The notes under the pieces are model-generated. The model worked only from the letters and a program-made list of their open reading frames with translations, did no database searches and was not told the origin of the DNA. Source: Nitzschia sp. DOCU1 (taxonomy: Eukaryota > Bacillariophyta > Bacillariophyceae > Bacillariales > Bacillariaceae). Taken from it: DNA of 64,000 nt. The position numbers and the translations under genes were made by a program. The stretch spans positions 1,116,001 to 1,180,000 of the forward strand of contig OX595987.1 in NCBI GenBank assembly GCA_951394045.1, in the 5' to 3' direction. Shown one piece after another: positions 42,197-51,671 of the stretch (its first letter is position 1; every line of letters starts with the position of its first letter).

Positions 42197-43951
42197 CTAC
42201 AGTCGGGACTTTAACTGAGATGTAGCAAAATTTGCGGCCTCATTCCACAAATCTTGTCGCGCTGCCTCCATACCAGCTATTTCCACATCGTCGCTACTAC
42301 CTCCCTGCGAGGTATGTTGACTTACTGGTGATCCATGTCGTTCTTGATTGGTCTTCATGACAGCATCGAAAAAATCGGCAGCCGCCGCATCAGCCCACGA
42401 CGTTGTGCGTCCAAACGCTGACTCGGGCGGGCTCTCCTGCCATCCCAAGTGACCACCACATCTAGTTTCAGCCACCATAACATTTGGGTTTGAGACGCAA
42501 AAGCCCAGTCTGTTCTTGTTTGGCGCCGCTACCAAGAAATCGTCTTCCGCAGTCAAATTCAAGAAAGGAACTGAAATGAAACGAATAAGCCGAAAGGAGC
42601 TACTATCGAGCCAGTAGGTCTTGCCATCTTTGAATCCAATTCGAAAGGCAAAGGGATAAAACGGATCATTTCGCACATATATCGGCGCGGCTGAATCGTC
42701 GAACTTGGCGATTGTTGGGCTGAGCAGGGCCTTTCGGACTACACCACGATACATGGTGTCTCTCATTTTGTTCATGGCAGCCCAGTTCTCAAGATAGATC
42801 TTTTTGACGCCCAATGCCATGATGACGTTGAAAGGAAATTTCACTAGTGATGCGTTGATCCCAAGCGGATTACCCAAAGCCACCGCCCCAGAAACGCACT
42901 TTGGTAGCGTACCGCTCATGCCTTCCTCGCCTAAATACTTCGTCATGACCGAGGCCCCCAACGAATTGCCTACTAAAAAGACTGGGACGTGCTCGGCCAG
43001 TCTTCCAGAAATGTTCCACATCAAGGTACGGAGATCACCGGTATAGGATAAATTGTAGCCACGGGGAGTGGTCATGGGCACACCTCCACAACCTCGAAAG
43101 TTCACAGCAGCCGCATTCCAGCCTCGATTTGCAAAGCTTCGCTGCAAAGATTTCATGTATCCAAAGCTAGCGTCATTGTTAAGCCCGTGGAGAATAATGA
43201 CGATGGGTTCCTGGATGGGTCCTTGGAGCATCTCCCTTGTTCGCTCTTCGGCCGTAAGCGCAGAGGTGCGAGGATTGTCTGTCTTCCAGGGAACCTCCCA
43301 GTCCACACCAAAGGATGCTCCATCGATGGCGCTCCGAAAGATTTCTCGGAATCGTAAATGCTCCTCTGAAGAGGAGGGACCACCTAGAAGGTACGCCGCC
43401 GTACTCGACACCACCCCACGAGTGCCGACGAGTAGGCTAGGCTGGATCGGCCGAGAGAGTATGCAATCGGGTGTTGCTGTGAGCTTGGAATAGATACTGG
43501 TCATGACCCCGTCTTTTGGAAATTGCCCAAACGTAAATGGTGGTTGCGTGAGACTCTTCTGCAGTCTTATTTCATAACCGAGGCCAGCGGACAGCAACGC
43601 CGACAACAGGACGGTCCAGCCCGCAGGAGTATTCGGTAAAGATTCGACAACGGAAGAGCGCTGGCGGACCAGTTGTTTCGAGAAACGCTGCGAGAACTTG
43701 CGCAAGGATCCCACAGTGCGTAGCCGGCCACTGGATTGTCGCTGTACTGGCTCGCCGACGAAATCGGCCGTTCCGTAGACTCGTATGCGATATGCCTCCT
43801 CGTCGTCTTCGTCCAAGGTTTCGTCATCAATGGCGGCTTGCTTGCTGTCAAAGTAGAGGGATTCTCGTGTCTCTTTATCCGTCGACGACGGCGCCTCAAC
43901 TAGCATCGCCGAGTCATCCGATGCTTCGTTCTCGTCGTGGTTGTCCGTCAT
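42197..43951 (-). CDS. Alpha/beta hydrolase, EMB8/ABHD1-3/YheT type
   Basis: A serine hydrolase, probably a lipase or esterase. 584 residues in one exon. An acidic N-terminal 60 residues precede a short hydrophobic segment (GWTVLLSALLSAGLG). The catalytic fold follows: PIVIILHGLNNDASFGYMKS (oxyanion strand), AAAVNFRGCGGVPMTTPRGY (family motif), VFLVGNSLGASVMTKYLGEE (nucleophile Ser near residue 329), FLNLTAEDDFLVA (Asp) and CGGHLGWQE (catalytic His). All three triad residues are visible. The order matches the EMB8/ABHD3 branch, whose members act on phospholipids or acylglycerols. The exact substrate is not readable here. The ATG at 43951 starts MTDNHDENEASDDS. Divergent from the NADH dehydrogenase gene. 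Confidence 0.85.
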   Translation of the reverse strand: MTDNHDENEASDDSAMLVEAPSSTDKETRESLYFDSKQAAIDDETLDEDDEEAYRIRVYGTADFVGEPVQRQSSGRLRTVGSLRKFSQRFSKQLVRQRSSVVESLPNTPAGWTVLLSALLSAGLGYEIRLQKSLTQPPFTFGQFPKDGVMTSIYSKLTATPDCILSRPIQPSLLVGTRGVVSSTAAYLLGGPSSSEEHLRFREIFRSAIDGASFGVDWEVPWKTDNPRTSALTAEERTREMLQGPIQEPIVIILHGLNNDASFGYMKSLQRSFANRGWNAAAVNFRGCGGVPMTTPRGYNLSYTGDLRTLMWNISGRLAEHVPVFLVGNSLGASVMTKYLGEEGMSGTLPKCVSGAVALGNPLGINASLVKFPFNVIMALGVKKIYLENWAAMNKMRDTMYRGVVRKALLSPTIAKFDDSAAPIYVRNDPFYPFAFRIGFKDGKTYWLDSSSFRLIRFISVPFLNLTAEDDFLVAAPNKNRLGFCVSNPNVMVAETRCGGHLGWQESPPESAFGRTTSWADAAAADFFDAVMKTNQERHGSPVSQHTSQGGSSDDVEIAGMEAARQDLWNEAANFATSQLKSRL

Positions 43952-44294
43952 GTTGCCAGTTCAGGCTGACACCGACAATAAGGATGGTAGATTGCAGCGA
44001 CGACAATGTTTGTTTGTTTGCATGAGGCTTGGCTTGGCTTCACTCTACATGTGTCATCACGGCGATCTTTGCTCCCACCGCCATTAACAAAAAGAAGATC
44101 TTCGACTCATCCGACTTTCTTGAGGAAAGCCTCCCACCGGCCGGCACGTGCCAGTCGTGCACCCAGTATTGCCAGTAGTGTGAACCTGCTGGTGCGCGAC
44201 TTCGGACGAGAAAGCGCCATCCGACCCCCGAAGATCCTGCATGGAACGCTTCCTTTGATGTTGGGTCCGAACCGGTTGCTCTCACAATACGAAC
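43952..44294. promoter_or_regulatory. Divergent promoter, hydrolase / NDH2
   Basis: 343 bp separate two starts on opposite strands. No specific motif was identified. Confidence 0.5.
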
Positions 44295-45967
44295 ATGATA
44301 TTGTTCCGAAATACTTTGCAAAGACTTGCCGCCCTTGTGACGCATAACAGGGCGTTTTCGTCTGCGGCGTCGACGGCGGCAACAAATCCTAAAATCAAAG
44401 CTCTGACGGCTACAGCAGGTGGCAGCGATCGCGTCGTCGTTCTTGGAGGTGGCTGGGCGGGTTTTCAAATTGCCTTGAATGCCAAGAAAGATCTGCCATT
44501 GACCGTCGTTTCTCCGGTTAACCACTTTGTATTTACTCCCTTATTGGCGAGCACTGCGGTGGGAACTCTCGAGTTTCGATGCATACAAGAACCCATCCGA
44601 ACTGTTCTTGGACCGAAGGGGCAATATATTCAAGCCAAGGCACGGGCATTGGATCCTGACAACAAGAAAATTATTTGCGTGTCGGTCCACAACGACGTTT
44701 TTGAGCTGGAATATGACAAGCTTGTCATTGCTGTCGGCGTTCAAACCAATGTGAGTTTTCTGTCAGGAGTGGTGCCGACCACCAATCATTGTGCAGTATA
44801 TTAAGATCTGCCAGGTCTCATTGCTGTGAATCATTATTTTTGACTACTGCAGACATTTGGAATCCCCTCCATCAAAGAAGGCAGCGATATTTTCTTTTTG
44901 AAACAACTGAATCATGCGAGAGGAATCCGTAACAATATTGTGGATTCTTTTGAAAAGGCCGCTGTCCCAACCGTGTCAGAAGCGGAACGACGACGCCTAC
45001 TCTCGTTTGTGGTTGTTGGTGGTGGCCCGACCAGCTGCGAATTTGTATCGGAACTGCATGGTGAGTGCCCAACCTAGCAAACAGCACAACAAGATATTCT
45101 ACTATGATTTCTAACCAATCGTGCCGGCAGACTTTATCAAACATGATGTTAGTCGCCTGTATAAAGATTTGCTTCCCTACGTAAAAATCACACTGGTTGA
45201 AGCCGGTCCGGCATTGCTGGGACCATTTGATGCCGCCTTGCAAAGCTACGCGCACGGATTGTTCAAGAAACGCGACATTGATGTCAGACTGGGGACGGCG
45301 GTGACGGGAGTTGAGGAATTCGATGCGGAAGGTTATCATTTCAAATCACGTCGAGCGATATTTTCGGACGGTACCAGTCTGGAGTTTGGCACAATGGTGT
45401 GGAGTGCGGGACTTGCCCCGCGCAATTTCACCAAGGGTTTGGAGGGTGTTCTGAAGAAACATCCACGGAATGGCCGTATTCTTGTTGATAAGTATCTTCG
45501 GGTAAAGGGATACGAAGGTTCTATATGGGCTTGTGGCGACGCCGCTGTGAACGAGGAAGGCGTGGTACTTCCGCAGCTTGCGCAAGTAGCCCGACAACAG
45601 GGAATCTACCTATCCAAAGTATTCAATGGTACCCAAGGCGAAACGGAGAAGGAGTTTCATTTTTTCAGTCTAGGAAGTATGGCCTACGTCGGTGATTTGA
45701 AAGGGATATACGATGGCACCAGTGTTGGTGAACCCGGGAAGGAAATCAAGAACCCAAAGATTACGGGTCTTCTAGCTCTACTCATGTGGCGATTTGCATA
45801 CTGGGGAAGGCAAACGAGCATTGCAAACAAGATGCTGATTCCGATGCATTGGTTCAAGTCTTTCCTATTCGGACGAGGTGAGTTATCATTGCTGCTATGT
45901 GCACCGTTTTCATTAGTCTGTGAGCTGATTCTAACCTTCGTGTACTTTAGATGTTTCCAGGTTCTAG
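44295..45967 (+). CDS. NDH2: Type II NADH dehydrogenase (rotenone-insensitive), mitochondrial
   Basis: A single-subunit, non-proton-pumping NAD(P)H:ubiquinone oxidoreductase on a mitochondrial membrane. Four exons: 44295-44750, 44853-45060, 45131-45877 and 45951-45967 (introns 102, 70 and 73 bp), 475 residues. The N-terminus is a mitochondrial-type presequence ([20 protein letters not shown]). The FAD-binding GxGxxG is [14 protein letters not shown] (about 47-60). The NAD(P)H site is [14 protein letters not shown] (about 205). WACGDAA (about 355) and [12 protein letters not shown] follow, then a C-terminal membrane-binding part ([20 protein letters not shown]). The last 17-nt exon completes GRDVSRF-stop, the conserved family terminus. 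No EF-hand insertion is seen. All phases match. Confidence 0.92.
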
Positions 45968-46829
45968 TGCTCGTGGTTGGACGAGGCCAATTGACTGTCA
46001 AACTGCTATCGACCATGTTTCTCTCACCTTACCATGTGGCAAACTCGTCACAACCGACCAACCACCGTGAGACGTCGGATTTATGTTGTACACTAGCCCG
46101 ACTGTTAGAGTAACAGTAAAATAGATGGCCGCTTTGTGCTGATTTCTACCCAATGTGAAACAGCAGAACTCGGGCTCTGAAGTACGCTCGTTCTTGCAAA
46201 CTGAGCTACAGTATTCGACTCCTTTCCACACGGTTCTGATTGCGATATTGCTAATAAGTTGGCGATACTCTCTAATTGCCCTTCAAGTGGAGAAACGTAG
46301 ACTCTACTACTCTAGCTGGCAAGCATGCCGATGGGCGTTAGTAGTCGGGATAGTGGTGGTACATCACATCCTTGAACGCATGTAAGGTAGTGAAAGCTAT
46401 ACATACCTACAATCATTCCTATTTATATTCCAAAGATCTTAAACCTTTCGCTCGCGCTAGTCGAAGGTTCAACTTTGCAGCCAGCCAATCAAAACAAAAG
46501 AGCGATCGACATACGTACGCGACGGTCGCCTGCAAACGAACCCTCAAGACTTTTCATGACCCATCTACGCACGCACCATCCGTGTTTCGACGTTGAGATG
46601 TGAGAACGGCACCCGTCGTCCACCCAACACTTTGTTAACATTTCCCTTTGGTATCGCAAGGTATGTTGACCATGAGGAGTAGGGTTGGGTCCGCAGACAG
46701 AAGCGAAAGTTGAACGAGTTTGAAGGCTGGGAGATCTCTTTTATTGCAAGAGATGGCGATTTTATGATGTAGATATCCGTAGTGTTACTCGCAAATTACT
46801 CACGTCGCTTCGCTGCAGTTCTTATTAAA
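45968..46829. other. Intergenic, 862 bp
   Basis: NDH2 3' flank and promoter of the small thylakoid-type gene. Only short ORFs; nothing else was recognised. Confidence 0.5.
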
Positions 46830-47138
46830 ATGAAGGCCGTCCAAGTTACCATTCTTGCCGTTATTGTGGCATGTGCCTCCGCTTTCGCCCCTGTGAAGCC
46901 GGCCCAAACCGCCTTCAAGCCGCTGGCCATGAGCAACCTTCCCGAGCCGGTCAATGACGTCAAGGACAAGAACGCCGCTGCCTTTGCCGCCTTCGCCACT
47001 GCCATGGCTCCTTTCGCTGCCCATGCTGATACCGTCGATGAAGGCACCCTTATTGGATACGGAGCCGGCCTTGTTGCATGTGTTGTGTCTCTCGCTGTTG
47101 GTTTCGCCATTGGATACGGAACTCTTGTGAAGCCTTAA
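46830..47138 (+). CDS. Small thylakoid membrane protein precursor, photosystem or cytochrome b6f subunit-like
   Basis: A 102-residue precursor with tripartite targeting. An ER signal peptide ends at the canonical CASA|FAPVKP motif. A short transit segment follows. A second hydrophobic, Ala-rich signal (AAAFAAFATAMAPFAAHAD) ends in an AHA|D site typical of thylakoid-lumen cleavage. The mature part would be about 35 residues with a single Gly-rich membrane helix (GTLIGYGAGLVACVVSLAVG then FAIGYGTLVKP). The size and topology fit a low-molecular-weight subunit of photosystem II, photosystem I or cytochrome b6f, or a diatom-specific one. The sequence alone does not let me choose. Strong codon bias suggests high expression. 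ATG at 46830 begins the signal peptide (MKAVQVTILAVIV). Confidence 0.78.
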   Translation: MKAVQVTILAVIVACASAFAPVKPAQTAFKPLAMSNLPEPVNDVKDKNAAAFAAFATAMAPFAAHADTVDEGTLIGYGAGLVACVVSLAVGFAIGYGTLVKP

Positions 47139-47719
47139 ATGGCCTCATTCCGCCCGTGTACTCTAACAAGCTATAGACTTACAACATCGATAGGGAGTCC
47201 CTGTTGCATATAGTTCGTTTTTATTCAACTTGAGTCGCTTTGTTTACAGTAGTCGAGATCACGTTCTTTCGCTACAAAACTGTAGAAGCCTCTCAACCCC
47301 AACATCATGAAGTTCCTGTGGAAATCTCTTGTTTCTATGCTAGAGACTTGCTCTTCCAGCCGGTAGAAGAAGTAACCACGTTCCGCCGAAGCAGAGAAGC
47401 TGCCCTCGAATAGATGTTCCTTTGGATCCTCGGTGCCAACAACCTGAGACAGATAAGCTACCGTTATAGAGATAAGCTACCGTGGCTATCTAGCTTAGCT
47501 GCTGGAAGGACTTCCATAGTCCCATTAGGTGAGATGAGATGAGATGAGACGAGTACGTATGCAATCGGACAACACGCACTTGGCCTGCCGCCGCGCGCTC
47601 ACATTTTTGTGACGAACCTGCAGTCTACAAACGACGATATCGCAAAACAAGCGTCCGACCACTACTACAAGATTTTACCTTCACCCGCCACAATTTCTGA
47701 ACCCATCTTAAACGACGCC
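47139..47719. other. Intergenic, 581 bp, with small direct repeats
   Basis: Contains a 14-bp direct repeat (AGATAAGCTACCGT at 47451 and 47470) and a short (GAGAT)n run at 47531-47550. Must include the aldolase promoter. No gene was seen. Confidence 0.5.
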
Positions 47720-48960
47720 ATGATCGCCCGAACATTTGCTTTGCTTGCCGTGATGACAGCAGGGCATCAAGTTTATGCTTTCTCCGTCGGAGGAACATTC
47801 TTGAGTGCAGCGCAGAAGGCCGCACTCGAGGAAACTGCAGCGGCTGTTGCGACCCCAGGAAAGGGAATCACTGCGTGCGATGAAGGTCCTGCAACCATTG
47901 GTGGTCGTTTTGATGCTGTTGGAGTCGAGAACTCGGAAGAGAACAGACGAAAATACCGTCAGATGCTGTTTGAGACTCCTGGATGCGAGAACTACCTGTC
48001 TGCTGCTATTCTAGATCCCGAAACTCTGTACCAGCGATCAGATAGCGGAAAAATGTTCCCTGAAGTACTTGCTGAGAAGGGAATTGTTCCTGGAATAAAA
48101 CCCCACCTCAAAGTTTACACCCTGCCCGGGACTAACGGAGACACTGTCATGCAGGGCTTGGATTCGTTAGCTGTGCGCTGCAAAGAGTACTATGCCGCTG
48201 GAGCTCGTTTCGCGAAGTGGCGAAGTCCCCTTGTGATTAACATGGAGAAGGGTTGCCCAACTGATTTGGCGATCAAAGCAAATATGCAAGATCTTGCAAG
48301 ATACGCATTGATTTGCCAGAGTGAAGGTCTCATGCCAATCGTCGAACCAGACATCAGCTTGAGCGGCAAGCACACCTTGGAAGAAGCCATCGACGTGAAC
48401 ATTCGCGTTCAATCCGAGCTTTTCAAGGCAATGATTGACCACGGCGTGTATATGGCTGGATCTACCTTGAAGCCGAACATCGTAAACCCGGGTCGCGACT
48501 GTCCTGTAAGCTACACTGTCGAGGAGATAGCGGAGGCAAACATTTTCGTCTTCGAACAGAGCTTTCCCGTCGCAATGAAAGGCTGCAACTATCTCTCTGG
48601 TGGGCAAGACCTTCCGACCGCTGCTGCTCGGTTAAGCGCCATCAACAAGGCCAACTCTAAGGGCCCATGGAACTTGAGGTATGTAGTCTCTAGCTAGTTG
48701 TGGCGTTTCGGTTTTCGCATGACCAACCTAACCCTTCTCTCCTACGATCCTGCAGCTTCAGCTGGAGCCAGGCCCTGCAACTACCCCTTCTTGATTTGTG
48801 CAAAGGAAAAGGTGATCTCGTGTTGGACGATATGAGCAAGCTTTATTTAGAAGAACTAAAAATCGCCGGTGCCGCTGCTCGTGGTGAACACAAGTGGGCG
48901 AAAGGAGAAGGAGATCACGTCGGCTCTAAGAAGGCCGTCGCAGAGGCCGTAGCTGCCTAA
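47720..48960 (+). CDS. FBAC5: Fructose-bisphosphate aldolase class I, plastid-targeted
   Basis: Cleaves or forms fructose-1,6-bisphosphate in the Calvin cycle and glycolysis. Exons 47720-48678 and 48756-48960 (77-bp intron, PWNL|SFSWSQALQ with a split Ser codon), 387 residues. N-terminal signal peptide MIARTFALLAVMTAGHQVYA is followed by FSVGG, giving the YA|FS plastid-entry motif. Class I marks: GKGITACDEGPATIGGRF, FAKWRSPLVIN, PIVEPDISLSGKH, the Schiff-base Lys in YMAGSTLKPNIVNPG (about residue 252) and LSGGQDLPTAAARL. The usual Glu before Gly in the active-site motif is Ala here. From memory, P. tricornutum has one plastid class I aldolase, FbaC5, reported in the pyrenoid; the symbol is given on that basis. 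The start is the first Met of the leader. Confidence 0.9.
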
Positions 48961-49072
48961 GGCATAGAATAAGACAGACTCTGGGCTGCGCCCGCACTAT
49001 ATACCGATGATTACAAAATGGCTAACAAACAAAACTTGAATCCGATCTATTCGCTTTATCCGCATCCAGAAT

Positions 49073-50667
49073 TCAGATTCGGTGCTCCCAATTAAACTGG
49101 TAGCCTTTTGCCTTTAGACCTTGTCTAACTGTCTCGCCGTGTTCGCTTCCATTGAGCTCGACGACGCATTTCACTTGAACCTGGTCAACGGATGTATAGA
49201 GCCATGCGCGCTCATGGTAAATGTCTTTGATACTTGCACCGAGCTCCCCGAGCAATTGTGTCAGGTTGGCAATACCTCCAGGTCGGTCAGAAACCGTAAC
49301 GTAGAAACTGCTGAGACGGCAATCGGCAGCCAGCCCCCGCTCCAACACGCGCCCAAGAACAGTGGTATCAATGTTTCCTCCACAGAGAGGCACGACAACA
49401 TTCTTTCCTTTGAGATCGGCCCGATCCAGTGCACTCCCGGGTAGCAATGCTGCCAATCCCGAGCAACCGGCTCCTTCAACGACAATCTTTTCGTTTTCGA
49501 TCAATCGAAGTACAGCGAGAGAAATTTGCTTCTCACTTACCAGCACACATTCATCCACATAATGACGAGCAACCTCAAACGCATGGGAGCCAACAACGGG
49601 GACTGCAAGACCATCAGCCAATGTGTTCTGCACTGAAGCCGGCACAGGCTTTCCGGCTTTCAAGGCCGCTGTATACGATGCCGCGTACTCAGGCTCAACT
49701 CCGATGACTTTGCATTCTGGTTTCAGAGTCTTTACAGCGCATGATACTCCGGCAATAAGGCCAGCCCCTCCCACAGGCACAATCACTGCATCGACATCTG
49801 GCACATCTTCCATAATCTACAAGAAAACAATCTTCAGTGATGGCAGTATGCAACGCAATTCGATCGACACCATCCCCGCACAACTTACCTCCACACCGAT
49901 TGTGCCAGCACCCGCAATAATAGGAGGATCATCATAGCCATTGACATAAGTAAGTCCTTCTTGTTCGACAAGTGTCTCGGCGAAAGTTTTCGATTCCCCA
50001 ATGTGAGCACCTTCGATAATGATCCGAGCGTCGAATTTCTGAAGTAACGAGAAAGATGGCCAGGTTGAGGTTTTGATTTTGGAGACACACAAGAAAAAAC
50101 CTAATCAGTTCAGCATGAACATACCCGGCATTTGTCAACTTTTGCAAGAGGTGCAACCTTTGGCATGACCACTGTCACTGGCACACCCAGCTCACGTCCA
50201 TGGTACGCCAACGCCAGGGCATGGTTTCCAGCCGAGGCAGCAATGACACCTTTCAACGACGAGCCTTTCTCCTTAATTAGCTGTAAGATGGCATTTCGAG
50301 CACCCCGCTCTTTGAAGGACCCTGTGAATTGCTGAAATTCAGGTTTGAGAAAAATATTCGCTCCAATCAATTCCGACAGGAAATAACTTTTTGTGCATTC
50401 CGTTCGTCGAACTCCTCCTTTGATAGCAACTTTTGCTCGTGAAATGTCACTGTAGTCCACTGGCAGATTTTCCAACTCCTTTCTCAATTTCTTCTTGACG
50501 TCAAGTGCCGCGTCGGCCGGTGTGCTGTTCGTCTTCGTCGAATCATTTTCTTTGGTCGTCTTCGCCGAGAAACTGCGAACACAATATGCAGCGCTTGGAC
50601 GAGTTAGAAACCCATTCGGACGCGGCGCAAATTTTGCAAGTCTGGATAGATTCAGACTTCTAATCAT
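49073..50667 (-). CDS. Threonine dehydratase (threonine ammonia-lyase) with ACT domain
   Basis: PLP enzyme converting threonine to 2-oxobutanoate, the first step of isoleucine synthesis or of threonine breakdown. Exons 50667-50125, 50038-49889 and 49816-49073 (introns 86 and 72 bp), 478 residues. The N-terminus looks like a mitochondrial presequence (LSRLAKFAPRPNGFLTR, VRSFSAK). PLP Lys is in FTGSFKERGARNA (about residue 119), with ASAGNHALALA and the glycine loop VGGAGLIAGV. A single C-terminal ACT domain (VTVSDRPGGIANLTQLLGEL) follows, so it is shorter than the plant/bacterial IlvA with two ACT-like domains and closer to TdcB+ACT forms. Exon joins fall at CR|KFDARIIIEGAH and GVE|IMEDVPDVD without frame change. 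Biosynthetic versus catabolic role cannot be decided. Confidence 0.9.
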
Positions 50668-51155
50668 AGTAGTATATCCTTGATTTGCTGTCGAAAGCAG
50701 AAGTGGAATTGACAAAGGGTAATGCGAAAATGGAGTCTTCACACGAAAGGAAAAGAAGAAAGCAATCAACAGCCGAAGCCAGCAAGAAAGATACCGCGGT
50801 GGGGGGTGACGTCGACAAAAGAACACGATCTTCTCCGCGAGTGGAGGAAGCAAGGCCAGACCAGTCTCGCTTGCTCGGGTCCCGGGCGAACTCTGAAGTG
50901 AAAGTTCAGTCATGGATAAACTTGATGCCAACTCATCAACCCGTCGCAGCACCACTCAAAAGAATGGGAAGGTGCAGATTCTTCATCGCCATCTTTTGGT
51001 AGCAGTCAAATGTTCTATGTTCCAGCAGGAAGTACGCCGATTGTCAATACTGACGCATCAGTTTGGAAAACACAAACTTCGTTGTCATTTCGCGTCGTCA
51101 TAATTTCTATCACGGCGAATTTTACAAAGAAGCAATTTTAGAATCGTTTTCGAGA
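50668..51155. promoter_or_regulatory. Divergent intergenic region, 488 bp
   Basis: Between the threonine dehydratase start and a plastid-type gene start. A forward frame at 50730-51002 (Lys/Arg/Ser-rich) lies here but has no supporting features. Confidence 0.5.
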
Positions 51156-51638
51156 ATGAAGGTTGTCAGCGCTACACTCTTGCTCCTCGCCTCTGCTGAG
51201 GCGTTCAACAACATGGCGTTTGGAGTCCCTCGTGCGCAATATGTTGCTCCCCTGTCGGCGGCGGCGGAAACTGCCACATCGGAAGTGCAGAGATCCGCCG
51301 TCCGCAAGGCCATTATGCGTATTAACAAGGATAACTTCTCCGAGACTTTGGCCATGGTGGAACCATTCCTGGTAAAGGAATCGGGCATTACTTTCTACGA
51401 CAAATCTATGAACAGAATCAAGAAGAGTGCCAAGGCTCTCGGTGTCGAAGTCCCTGCGAACTTTGCCAAAGAAGCCAAGGCTACGGAAAAGAGACGGTCG
51501 AAGCAAGATGCTTTCATCCAAGCCAAGATCGAAGAAGCTCGAGCTGCCGAAGAAGCCGCACAAGAAGCTGCACGAGCTGCCGAAGCAGCAGCTCAAGCTG
51601 AAGTGACGGAGGAAGTTCCCGAGCCTGTCGCCGCATAA
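51156..51638 (+). CDS. Plastid-targeted hypothetical protein with Ala/Glu-rich coiled coil
   Basis: No family recognised. The 160-residue precursor begins MKVVSATLLLLASAEAFNNM, a signal peptide with an EA|F plastid-entry site, then a short Ala/Ser-rich transit part. The mature protein has a compact region (VRKAIMRINKDNFSETLAMV, ITFYDKSMNRIKKSAKALGV) and a long Ala/Glu/Gln-rich helix at the C-terminus (EEARAAEEAAQEAARAAEAA). It looks soluble. Codon use is highly biased, so it is probably well expressed. The start at 51156 begins the leader; the upstream frame is leader RNA. Stops of this gene and SEPSECS are 33 bp apart in convergent orientation. Confidence 0.75.
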   Translation: MKVVSATLLLLASAEAFNNMAFGVPRAQYVAPLSAAAETATSEVQRSAVRKAIMRINKDNFSETLAMVEPFLVKESGITFYDKSMNRIKKSAKALGVEVPANFAKEAKATEKRRSKQDAFIQAKIEEARAAEEAAQEAARAAEAAAQAEVTEEVPEPVAA

Positions 51639-51671
51639 TTCAAAAATAGTTACTGTCACCTAGACTTTCAC

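Noticed and set aside
50730..51002. Lys/Arg-rich forward frame
   Set aside because: Lies between two divergent starts, no motif, probably promoter/leader sequence.
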